Source of the DNA: Streptomyces aculeolatus
GTDB lineage: Bacteria > Actinomycetota > Actinomycetes > Streptomycetales > Streptomycetaceae
NCBI RefSeq assembly: GCF_020400605.1
Contig: NZ_JAINRD010000012.1
Span: forward strand, 1-64,000
Reading direction: 5' to 3'
Length of the DNA: 64,000 nt
Part shown: positions 41,454-48,822 of the stretch, piece by piece
Numbering within the stretch: the stretch's first letter is position 1
Layout of the letters: each line of letters opens with the position of its first letter
Program-made: the position numbers and the translations under genes
Notes under the pieces: generated by a model
Database searches by the model: none
What the model was told of the DNA's origin: nothing
What the model saw: the letters and a program-made list of their open reading frames with translations, nothing else

Positions 41454-41500
41454 CCGGGGGCGCCTTCCCGTACGGGGTCCGTACGGGAAGGCGCCCCCGG
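41454..41500. terminator. 22-bp perfect hairpin between convergent units
   Basis: The left arm (41454-41475) starts CCGGGGGCGCC; the right arm (41479-41500) is its exact complement, with a 3-nt loop GGT. It lies in the 66-bp interval between permease 2 and the response regulator and should terminate in both directions. Confidence 0.9.
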
Positions 41501-41504
41501 CCGC

Positions 41505-42170
41505 TCAGACGCCCAGTTCCTGGGCGAGCACCGCGGCCTGCACCCGGCTGCGCAGCCCCAGCTTCGCCAGCAGCCGGCTGACGTGCGTCTTCACCGTGGC
41601 CTCCGCCATGTCGAGGCGGGCCGCGACGTCCGCGTTGGACATGCCCTGCCCCAGGCAGGCCAGCACCTCCCGCTCGCGCCGCGTGAGCGAGTCGAGGACG
41701 GCGGGGTCGGGCCCGCCGGGCGCCGGGGGCCGCCGCCCGCCGGCGAACTCGGCGATCAGCCGCCTGGTCACGGCCGGGGCGATCAGGCCCTCGCCGCGCG
41801 CGACGGTGCGTACCGCCTCCACGAGGGCGTCCGCCTCGGTGTTCTTCAGCAGGAAGCCCGCGGCGCCGGCGCGCAGCGCGCCGAAGACGTACTCGTCGAG
41901 GTCGAACGTCGTCAGCACCAGCACGTCGGCCAGCTCCTCGGCGCTGATCAGCCGGGTCGCCGCCACCCCGTCGAGCTTGGGCATCTGGATGTCCATCAGC
42001 ACCACGTCCGGCCGCAGTTCGCGGGCCAGCCGCACGGCCTCCTCGCCGTCGGCGGCCTCGCCGACGACGTCGAGTCCGGCGGCGGAGCGCAGGATGAGCA
42101 CGAGCCCGGCGCGCACGGCCTGCTGGTCCTCGGCGACGAGGATCCGGACGGGCGGGGCGGCGTCAGCCAT
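41505..42170 (-). CDS. NarL/LuxR-type response regulator
   Basis: 221 residues. The receiver domain (residues about 8-125) has the acidic pair E14/D15, the phosphorylation site Asp60 in LMDIQMP, the Thr of LVLTTFD and a Lys in LLKNTEAD. A Pro/Gly linker leads to a LuxR helix-turn-helix (LTRREREVLACLGQGMSNAD, EATVKTHVSRLLAKLG). It overlaps the upstream sensor kinase gene by 8 bp, so the two form one two-component unit. The kinase's signal and the regulated genes are not evident; the neighbouring ABC pairs are candidates. Confidence 0.93.
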   Translation of the reverse strand: MADAAPPVRILVAEDQQAVRAGLVLILRSAAGLDVVGEAADGEEAVRLARELRPDVVLMDIQMPKLDGVAATRLISAEELADVLVLTTFDLDEYVFGALRAGAAGFLLKNTEADALVEAVRTVARGEGLIAPAVTRRLIAEFAGGRRPPAPGGPDPAVLDSLTRREREVLACLGQGMSNADVAARLDMAEATVKTHVSRLLAKLGLRSRVQAAVLAQELGV

Positions 42171-43479
42171 GGGTCCTCCGTTGCGGTTGTGCGCTGTCCT
42201 CGCCGGCGGGCAGCCCGGCCCGGACGGCCCAGCGCTTGCCGGTGCCGTTCCCCGTGCCGTTCCCGCTGCCCGCCCGGCTGCCGTCTTCCGTACCGTCCTC
42301 GGGCCCCGCGGTGAACGAGCCGCCCAGCAGTGCCACGCGCTCCTCCATCCCGATCAGCCCCGCGCCCGAGCCCGGCGCCCGCGGCACGGGTCCGCCGCCC
42401 GGCCGCCCGTCCTGCTGCCGCCCGTCGCCGAGCGGGCTGGTCACCGCCACCGTCAGCGGCTCGGGTCCGGCCAGCGCGACGCGTACCTCGCCCGGGGCGG
42501 CGTGCTTGAGCGCGTTCGTCAGCGACTCCTGCACGATGCGGTACGCGGCCAGCTCCACCGGCGCCGGCAGCTGCACGCCCGGCTCGCGGGCGTCGTCGAG
42601 GGTGAAGCCGAGGCCGCTGGCGGTGCCGTTGACCCGGGCCTGCTCCACCAGCGCGGCCAGCCCGTCCAGCGTCGGGGCCGCCGCCGGCTCGTCCTTCGTC
42701 CCGTCGCCCTCCGAGTCGCGCAGCAGGCCGATGAGGCGGCGCATCTCCGCCAGCCCCTGCACGCTGTTCTCGCGGATGACGGACAGCGCCTCCCGGGACG
42801 CCTTCCGGTCGTCGATCGACTGGGCGGCGGTGGCGTGGATGGCGATGGCAGAGAGGTGGTTGGCCACCATGTCGTGCAGTTCGCGGGCCATCCGGGCGCG
42901 CTCGGCGCCGACGGCCTCGCGCCGGTCCAGCTCGGCCAGCAGCGCCGTCTGCTGCGCCCGCAGCCGGGCGGCGTCGGCGGCCTGGCGGTGCGAGCGCAGG
43001 GCGACGCCGGTGGTGGCGGGGGCGAGCGTGATGAGGCCGACGGCGACGCCGACGAGGATCACGACCCGGTCCTGGAAGACGGCCAGCACGACGATGGTCG
43101 TGGCCACGGTGAGCCCCGCGGCGATCCGCGGGATCCAGCGGGCGGCGGTCGCGGTGCCGTAGACGACGGCCGCGTACACGAGGTCCGTGAACATCATGAC
43201 CGTGGCCAGCGTGCCCCACGTGAACTGGTCGGCGACGACGGCGACGGTGGCGATGCCCAGCGCCGTCATCGGCCGGCTCCGGCGCAGCAGCTCCGCGCCG
43301 GACATGAACGCCAGCGGGATCAGCGTCAGCCGCGAGTCGTCGAACGGCCGCCCGCCCTGGGTGTGCAGCCCGAGCCCCCAGAGCGCCAGCCCGCCGAGCA
43401 TGCCGATGACCGCGAGGAGCACGTCGTCGCGGTGCGGCCTGAGCGAGGGGCGTGAGCTGGTCACTCCCCCATCAAACAC
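42163..43479 (-). CDS. Sensor histidine kinase (HisKA_3 type)
   Basis: Up to 438 residues. Five or six hydrophobic helices at the N-terminus (VLLAVIGMLGGLALWGLGL and following) form an integral membrane sensor without a large external domain. The dimerisation/phosphoacceptor motif is ARMARELHDMVANHLSAI (His acceptor), and the HATPase domain has VQESLTNALKHA and GAGLIGMEERVALLGG. An acidic Gly/Asn-rich C-terminus follows. The start is uncertain: GTG at 43479 or GTG at 43464; neither has a good ribosome site. It overlaps the response regulator gene by 8 bp. Confidence 0.9.
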   Translation of the reverse strand: MFDGGVTSSRPSLRPHRDDVLLAVIGMLGGLALWGLGLHTQGGRPFDDSRLTLIPLAFMSGAELLRRSRPMTALGIATVAVVADQFTWGTLATVMMFTDLVYAAVVYGTATAARWIPRIAAGLTVATTIVVLAVFQDRVVILVGVAVGLITLAPATTGVALRSHRQAADAARLRAQQTALLAELDRREAVGAERARMARELHDMVANHLSAIAIHATAAQSIDDRKASREALSVIRENSVQGLAEMRRLIGLLRDSEGDGTKDEPAAAPTLDGLAALVEQARVNGTASGLGFTLDDAREPGVQLPAPVELAAYRIVQESLTNALKHAAPGEVRVALAGPEPLTVAVTSPLGDGRQQDGRPGGGPVPRAPGSGAGLIGMEERVALLGGSFTAGPEDGTEDGSRAGSGNGTGNGTGKRWAVRAGLPAGEDSAQPQRRTHG

Positions 43480-43628
43480 GGCCGTGGCGGCCCGGGCCTC
43501 CGTATCCCGGCCCGCTTTCGGCGGCCTCGGGCTACATCGAAGGATGCAGTCCGGGATCGTCGCGTACGACGACGTGCCCGCGCGCCCCGCACGGGAGCCT
43601 GGAAGCAGGCCCGGGAAGGGAGAGCACC

Positions 43629-44288
43629 GTGATCGTCACGCTCATCATCGTCTGCGAGGTCGCCTTCTGGGTGCTGCTCGCCGCAGGGCTCTCGCTGCGC
43701 TACCTGGCGCGAATGCCCCGGCTGGGCGCCGGGGTGCTGCTGTGCGAGCCGCTGCTGGAGGTCGTGCTGCTGATCGTCACGGCGATCGACCTGAAGAACG
43801 GTGCGGAGCCGGACTGGAAGCACGGCCTGGCCGCCGTCTACATCGGCTTCTCGATCGCGCTCGGCCCGACGACGATCCGCTGGGTCGACGCCCGCTTCGC
43901 GCACCGCTTCGCGGGCGGGCCGCCGCCGGTGAAGCCGCCGAAGTACGGGATGGCGCGGGCGCTGCACGAGTGGAAGACCGCCGCCCGCTGGATCCTGGCG
44001 AGCGGCATCGCGATCGCGCTGCTCCAGGGCGCCGTCTGGTACGTCGGCGGCGACGGCGACACCGAGTCGCTGAAGGCGTGGCAGATGCGGATGCTGTTCG
44101 TCATCGGCATCAACGTGGTCATCGCCGCGAGTTACACGCTCTTCCCCAAGCAGCGCCCGGCCGGCGCGGTGGAGCCGGACGCCGGCCGCGAGGGCAGCGC
44201 GGGCTCAGCGTTCTCCGCCCGGCACCCAAAGGACGTCGCCGACCGCCTTGTTGGCCGTACGCGCAAGGATGAAGAGCAGATCAGATAG
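43629..44288 (+). CDS. Integral membrane protein, function unknown
   Basis: 219 residues from a GTG at 43629. Hydrophobic helices are visible at about 2-22 (VTLIIVCEVAFWVLLAAGLS), 36-58 (GVLLCEPLLEVVLLIVTAI), 67-83, 119-139 and 155-170. Between helices it has the segment KHGLAAVYIGFSIALGPTTI. No family is recognised with confidence. Its 3' end overlaps the convergent adenosyltransferase gene by 84 bp, so the last about 28 residues are encoded antisense to that gene; the natural end may once have been nearer FPKQRPAG. Confidence 0.8.
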   Translation: MIVTLIIVCEVAFWVLLAAGLSLRYLARMPRLGAGVLLCEPLLEVVLLIVTAIDLKNGAEPDWKHGLAAVYIGFSIALGPTTIRWVDARFAHRFAGGPPPVKPPKYGMARALHEWKTAARWILASGIAIALLQGAVWYVGGDGDTESLKAWQMRMLFVIGINVVIAASYTLFPKQRPAGAVEPDAGREGSAGSAFSARHPKDVADRLVGRTRKDEEQIR

Positions 44289-44777
44289 CCGGTTGAGGTA
44301 CGTGGCCGTCAGCGGGTTCATGACCTCGCCGTGGACCTCCAGGGCGGCCCACGTCGACCGCTCGGCCCGGCGCACCACCGTGCACGCCTGGTGCAGCAGC
44401 GCCGCGCCGGGCGTGCCGCCGGGGAGGATGAAGCTGCGCAGCTTCTCCAGGTCGGCGAGGAAGCGGTCGCAGTCGGCCTCCAGCCGGTCGACGTACTCCT
44501 GCTCGACGCGCAGCGGCGGGAACTCGGGGTCCGGCCGCACGGGCGTGGAGAGGTCGGCGCCGACGTCGAAGAGGTCGTTCTGCACCCGGGTGAGGACGCG
44601 GGCTACCTCCTCGGGCAGCTCGCCGAGGGCGAGGGCGGTGCCGATGACGGCGTTGGCCTCGTTGGCGTCGGCGTACGCGGAGATCCGCAGGTCGGTCTTG
44701 GGCACCCGGCTCATGTCGCCGAGGGCGGTGGTGCCCTTGTCTCCGGTACGGGTGTAGATCCGCGTCAGGTTGACCAT
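44205..44777 (-). CDS. PduO-type cob(I)alamin adenosyltransferase
   Basis: 190 residues. It transfers adenosine from ATP to cob(I)alamin to make adenosylcobalamin, the cofactor of IcmA and methylmalonyl-CoA mutase. ATP-binding motif IYTRTGDKGTTALGD is at the N-terminus; conserved R and D occur in VVRRAERSTWAAL and YLNRLSDLLFILAR. The ATG is at 44777. It matches the S. coelicolor gene I recall as SCO5380. It sits 23 bp downstream of the ABC-2 permease gene on the same strand and overlaps a convergent membrane gene. Confidence 0.93.
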   Translation of the reverse strand: MVNLTRIYTRTGDKGTTALGDMSRVPKTDLRISAYADANEANAVIGTALALGELPEEVARVLTRVQNDLFDVGADLSTPVRPDPEFPPLRVEQEYVDRLEADCDRFLADLEKLRSFILPGGTPGAALLHQACTVVRRAERSTWAALEVHGEVMNPLTATYLNRLSDLLFILARTANKAVGDVLWVPGGER

Positions 44778-44800
44778 GCGCACAGCGTATGCCCGCACCC

Positions 44801-45556
44801 CTACGCACCGGCGCCGCGGAACACGCGTGTGCCCAGCGTCACCGCCCCCACGGCGAACGCGGCGGCGACGAGCGCGCCCCACAGCATCTCGGCGCCCGCG
44901 TACTCGCCGACGAAGGCGGCGCGCACGGCGTCGACGACGTAGCGGTACGGCACCGCGCGCGACAGCGCGTCCAGCCACCCGGGCGCCAGCGCCATCGGCA
45001 GCATCAGCCCGGACAGCAGCATCGACGGCAGCGTGACGGCGTTGACGACGGGGCCGAACTCCTGCGGCGTACGCACCCGCAGGGCGAAGGCGTACGACAG
45101 CGAGGCCATCGCCGTCGAGAGCAGCACGACGAACACCAGCCCGATGAGCACCCCGGGCAGCGGCGCGCGCAGCCCCATCGCCACCGCGGCGACGACGAGC
45201 AGCACGGCCTGGAAGAGCAGCAGCAGCGCGTCGCGCAGCACCCGGCCGAGCAGCAGCGCGAGCCGGCTGACGGGGGTGGCGCGCATGCGGTCCAGCACGC
45301 CGAGGTTCTTCTCCACGATGATGCCGAAGCCGGCGAAGGAGGCGCTGAACAGCCCGAGCATCATCAGCAGCCCGGGGACGAGGACCTGCCACGAGCTGCC
45401 GTCGGCGGCGAGCGGCAGGTCGCGCAGCAGCGGGCCGAAGAAGACGAGGTAGAGCAGGGGCATGAGGATGCCGAAGAGCATCTGGAAGCGCGAGCGCAGG
45501 GTCTGGCGGGCGTAGCGGCCGAAGACGAGGGCGGTGTCGGCGGCGAGGGCGTGCAC
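44801..45556 (-). CDS. ABC-2 permease of a DrrAB-like exporter
   Basis: 251 residues with six hydrophobic segments (LFGILMPLLYLVFFGPLL, PGLLMMLGLFSASFAGFGII, AVLLVVAAVAMGL and others) and the characteristic cytosolic loop IVEKNLGVLDRMRATPVSR of DrrB-like permeases. It is 54 bp downstream of its ATPase gene. With that ATPase and the divergent TetR gene it forms a small regulated drug- or lipid-export module. Confidence 0.9.
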   Translation of the reverse strand: MHALAADTALVFGRYARQTLRSRFQMLFGILMPLLYLVFFGPLLRDLPLAADGSSWQVLVPGLLMMLGLFSASFAGFGIIVEKNLGVLDRMRATPVSRLALLLGRVLRDALLLLFQAVLLVVAAVAMGLRAPLPGVLIGLVFVVLLSTAMASLSYAFALRVRTPQEFGPVVNAVTLPSMLLSGLMLPMALAPGWLDALSRAVPYRYVVDAVRAAFVGEYAGAEMLWGALVAAAFAVGAVTLGTRVFRGAGA

Positions 45557-45610
45557 GGCGGTCTCCCGGGGGCTGGGGGCGTACGGAGTCGGGGCGGGCG
45601 GCGGTCGCCG

Positions 45611-46396
45611 TCAGACGGACAGCGGGGCGGGGTCCCGGTCGGGCTCGGGGCGGCGGCCGGTGAGGGCGAGGAAGGCGTCCTGGAGGGATGCGCCGGGCGA
45701 GCCGGCGTGGCGCTGCTTCAACTCCCGCGGCGTGCCGTCGGCGACGACGACGCCGTGGTCGACGACCACGATCCGGTCGGCGAGGGCGTCGGCCTCGTCG
45801 AGGTAGTGCGTGGTGAGCACGACGGTGGTGCCGTGCCGCTCGCGCAGCCGGCGGACCAGGTCCCACAGGTCGGCGCGGCTGCCCGGGTCGAGTCCTGTGG
45901 TGGGTTCGTCGAGGAAGAGCAGCTCGGGCCGGTGGACGAGCCCGAGCGCGAGGTCGAGCCGGCGCCGCTGGCCGCCGGAGAGCGCGGCGCAGGGGCGGTC
46001 GAGCAGGTCCTCGATGCCGAGTTCGGCGGCGAGTTCCGCGGTGCGCGCCTCGGCGGCGGCCTTCGCGAGCCGGTACAGCCGGCCCTGGGTGACCAGTTCC
46101 TCCCGTACGGAGACCTGCGGGTCGACGCCGCCGCTCTGGGCCACGTACCCGATCCGCTCGCGCACGCCGGCGGGGTCGGCGACGAGGTCGCGGCCCGCGA
46201 CGGTGGCGGCGCCGCCGGTGGGCGGCAGCAGGGTGGTGAGCATCTGCAGGGTGGTGGTCTTGCCGGCGCCGTTGGGCCCGAGGAGCCCGACGATCTCACC
46301 GGGCCGGACCCGCAGGTCGATGCCGCGGACGGCCTCGACCGGCCCCTGCTTGGTGGTGAAGGTCCGGGCGAGGCCGGACGCGCTGAGGATCGCCAT
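45611..46396 (-). CDS. ABC ATPase of a DrrAB-like exporter
   Basis: 261 residues from the ATG at 46396. Walker A GPNGAGKTTT, a Q-loop region, signature LSGGQRRRLD, Walker B ELLFLDEPTTGLDP and switch His in LTTHYLDEAD are intact. It is of the DrrA daunorubicin-resistance type, with a short C-terminal tail. An upstream in-frame ATG lies in the operator region, so the start before MAILSASGL is chosen. It is divergent from a TetR gene, the probable repressor. Confidence 0.92.
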   Translation of the reverse strand: MAILSASGLARTFTTKQGPVEAVRGIDLRVRPGEIVGLLGPNGAGKTTTLQMLTTLLPPTGGAATVAGRDLVADPAGVRERIGYVAQSGGVDPQVSVREELVTQGRLYRLAKAAAEARTAELAAELGIEDLLDRPCAALSGGQRRRLDLALGLVHRPELLFLDEPTTGLDPGSRADLWDLVRRLRERHGTTVVLTTHYLDEADALADRIVVVDHGVVVADGTPRELKQRHAGSPGASLQDAFLALTGRRPEPDRDPAPLSV

Positions 46397-46411
46397 GCCC
46401 CACAGAAAAAC

Positions 46412-46439
46412 AGAGTCACTGAATTTTTGCAATGACTCT
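46412..46439. promoter_or_regulatory. TetR operator in an AT-rich divergent promoter
   Basis: AGAGTCA and TGACTCT form 7-bp perfect arms 14 bp apart, around an AT-rich core. Direct AATTTTT repeats lie at 46422-46428 and 46440-46446. The interval (80 bp) between the exporter ATPase and the TetR gene is the most AT-rich short stretch noted in the window, consistent with overlapping divergent promoters. Confidence 0.6.
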
Positions 46440-46476
46440 AATTTTTCACTCGCACCAGGCTGGGTACGATGAGTGC

Positions 46477-47118
46477 ATGGCCGAGGGACTCAGGGAGCGC
46501 AAGAAGCGGCAGACCAGGCAGCACATCTCCGACGTGGCCACCGGCCTGTTCCTGGAGCGCGGCTTCGACGCGGTCACGGTCGCCGAGGTCGCCGAGGCCG
46601 CGGACGTCTCGGTCAACACCGTGTACAACTACTTCCCGGCCAAGGAGGACCTCTTCCTCGACCGCAGCCGCGGCCTGGTCGAGCGCACCTCCCGCGACGT
46701 ACGCGGCCGGGCGCCCGGCGAGTCCGCCGCGGAGGCCGTCCTGCGCGGACTGCAGGAGGACGTCGAGGCGATGTCCGGCCGGGTCGGGCTCAACCCGGGC
46801 ATGGGGAAGTTCCTCGTCGTCGTCCAGGAGGCGAACGCCCTCCAGGCCCGGCTGTGGCACATGCAGCAGGAGGGTCTCGAACTCCTCGCCGCCACCCTCC
46901 GCGAGGAGACCCGGGCCGCCGCGGACGACCCGCTGCCCGAGCTGATCGCGGGTCAGCTCTCCTGGGTCAACAGCGCGCTCTACGGCTTCATCCGCCGCGA
47001 GATGGTCGCCGGCGGCCACCCCGCGGCCGTCTCGCGCGCCGCGCTCGGCGTTCTCGACGAGATGGCGGACCTGTTGGGCCAAAAGGTGCTCAACTACGCG
47101 CGCCGGCCCGCCGAGTGA
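46477..47118 (+). CDS. TetR-family regulator of the DrrAB-like exporter
   Basis: 213 residues from the ATG at 46477. Helix-turn-helix at about residues 10-55 (QHISDVATGLFLERGFDAVT, ADVSVNTVYNYFPAKEDLF). The C-terminal ligand domain is all helical with hydrophobic helices typical of multidrug-sensing TetRs. The gene is divergent from the ABC ATPase and an inverted repeat lies between them. The inducing compound is unknown. Confidence 0.92.
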   Translation: MAEGLRERKKRQTRQHISDVATGLFLERGFDAVTVAEVAEAADVSVNTVYNYFPAKEDLFLDRSRGLVERTSRDVRGRAPGESAAEAVLRGLQEDVEAMSGRVGLNPGMGKFLVVVQEANALQARLWHMQQEGLELLAATLREETRAAADDPLPELIAGQLSWVNSALYGFIRREMVAGGHPAAVSRAALGVLDEMADLLGQKVLNYARRPAE

Positions 47119-47243
47119 GCCGCGGGCGTGTGATGTCCGTCATCTGAGACGTGACGCGCATCTCTAAGCGCTCCGCGAACGGGCCAGGAGCGCTAGTGTC
47201 CGCTTCGGAGCACGTGAACGAGCCGTATAGCGAGGGAACCACC

Positions 47244-48098
47244 GTGGAATCCGCCGGAAAGCTCGCCGTCGTCGGAGCCGGACTCATGGGGTCCGGTATC
47301 GCCCAGGTCGCCGCCCAGGCCGGCTGGCACGTCGTGCTGCGCGACCTCACCGACGAGGCGCTGACGCGCGGCACGGACGGCATCAAGGGCTCGTACGAGA
47401 AGTTCGTCGCCAAGGGCAAGCTGGACGCGGCCACCGCCGAGCAGGCACTCGCCCGGATCACCACCACCACGGACCTCGGTGCCGCCGCCGACGCGGACAT
47501 CGTCGTCGAGGCGGTCTTCGAACGGCTCGACGTCAAGCAGGAGATCTTCCGCACGCTCGACGGCCTGGTGCGCGACGACGCCGTGCTCGCCTCCAACACC
47601 TCCGCGATCCCCCTCACCAAGATCGCGGCGGCGACCGCCCGCCCCGAGCGCGTCGTCGGCACGCACTTCTTCTCGCCGGTCCCCATGATGGGGCTCTGCG
47701 AGCTGGTACGGGGCCTGCGGACCAGCGACGAGACCCTCGCCCGCGCCCGGGCCTTCGCCGAATCCACCGGCAAGACCTGCATCGTCGCCAACCGCGACGT
47801 GGCCGGCTTCGTGACCACGCGGCTGATCACCGCGCTCGTCGTCGAGGCCGTCAAGCTGTACGAGTCGGGCGTCGCCACCGCCGAGGACATCGACGCCGCC
47901 TGCCGGCTCGGCTTCGGCCACGCCATGGGGCCGCTGGCCACCGCCGACCTGACCGGCGTCGACATCCTGCTGCACGCCGCCGAGAACATCTACACCGAGA
48001 CCCAGGACGAGAAGTTCGCGCCGCCGGAGCTGATGCGCCGCATGGTCGACGCCGGCGACATCGGCCGCAAGAGCGGCCGCGGCTTCTACGAGCACTGA
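47244..48098 (+). CDS. hbd: 3-hydroxybutyryl-CoA dehydrogenase
   Basis: 284 residues from a GTG with GAGGGA 7 nt upstream. The Rossmann NAD site is VVGAGLMGSGIAQVAA; the catalytic His is in VGTHFFSPVPMM, Glu in VEAVFERL, and the C-terminal dimerisation domain ends KSGRGFYEH. It reduces acetoacetyl-CoA to 3-hydroxybutyryl-CoA, the step after the thiolase encoded at 30862, and so leads to butyryl-CoA, a substrate of IcmA. In S. coelicolor this gene (SCO5385 as I recall) belongs to the crotonyl-CoA route. Confidence 0.93.
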   Translation: MESAGKLAVVGAGLMGSGIAQVAAQAGWHVVLRDLTDEALTRGTDGIKGSYEKFVAKGKLDAATAEQALARITTTTDLGAAADADIVVEAVFERLDVKQEIFRTLDGLVRDDAVLASNTSAIPLTKIAAATARPERVVGTHFFSPVPMMGLCELVRGLRTSDETLARARAFAESTGKTCIVANRDVAGFVTTRLITALVVEAVKLYESGVATAEDIDAACRLGFGHAMGPLATADLTGVDILLHAAENIYTETQDEKFAPPELMRRMVDAGDIGRKSGRGFYEH

Positions 48099-48290
48099 CC
48101 CGGGCCGCCCGTCGCCCCGGCCCGCCCGCGAAGGCGGCCGAGGGCGGGTGCGGCGTCCCCCGGAGGGGTGAAATCGGGGCGGATACCCGCACAGACGGCA
48201 ACCCGGCACCGCCCGGGGGAGTCAGATCACTAGAGGAACCGGCACGGACTCGGCATCACGGACAACGAGAACCGCAGACGGGGAGCGCAC

Positions 48291-48713
48291 ATGTTTGAGG
48301 CGGAGGGCCGCGAAAGCGCCCCGCCCTACCACCCGGCCCGCCACCGCGCGGGCCCCGCGCGCCGGAACGCCCGCCGCCCGGTGCCGGACGGCACCGCGGA
48401 CGGTACGGGCCCCGGGGCGCCCGCGTACATCAAAGGGGACTGCGCCGAGTTGACCGTCGGGGGCCGCCTCGACGTCCGCAGCGCGGCGGACGCCCGCGTC
48501 GCCCTGCACCGGGCCGTCGACGAGGGCCACGGCGACCTGGTCCTGGACCTCACCGACCTCCACTCCTGGGACGCCACAGGACTGGGTGTCATCATGGGGG
48601 CACACCGCAGGGCAGGACGGGCCGATCGCCGGCTCGTGCTGCGCGGGGTGCCGCCGCAGATGCAGCGACTGCTGGTGGCCACGAGACTCCACCGCATCCT
48701 CACGATTCAGTGA
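48291..48713 (+). CDS. STAS-domain anti-sigma-factor antagonist with an N-terminal extension
   Basis: 140 residues. A basic, Pro/Arg-rich N-terminal extension of about 45 residues precedes a STAS domain (ELTVGGRLDVRSAADARVAL, DLVLDLTDLHSWDATGLGVI). The residue at the phosphoacceptor position (DSSG in SpoIIAA) is Thr96 in WDATGLG, so phosphorylation would be on threonine. Typical partners are a serine kinase anti-sigma factor; none is adjacent, but an ATP-binding membrane protein and an ECF sigma factor follow. Confidence 0.88.
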   Translation: MFEAEGRESAPPYHPARHRAGPARRNARRPVPDGTADGTGPGAPAYIKGDCAELTVGGRLDVRSAADARVALHRAVDEGHGDLVLDLTDLHSWDATGLGVIMGAHRRAGRADRRLVLRGVPPQMQRLLVATRLHRILTIQ

Positions 48714-48822
48714 ACAAAAGGCGTCGTCGGGGAGTCCCCCTCGACAGGTCGCCCGGCGGAGGTCATAGGGTTTCCGGGCCGGGGAGCGGCACGGCGCAGG
48801 ACGGCGGGCAGGGGGCTTCGCG

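Noticed and set aside
47119..47243. Upstream extension of hbd to an ATG at 47151
   Set aside because: The added 31 residues have no Rossmann character, and the GTG at 47244 has a proper ribosome site.
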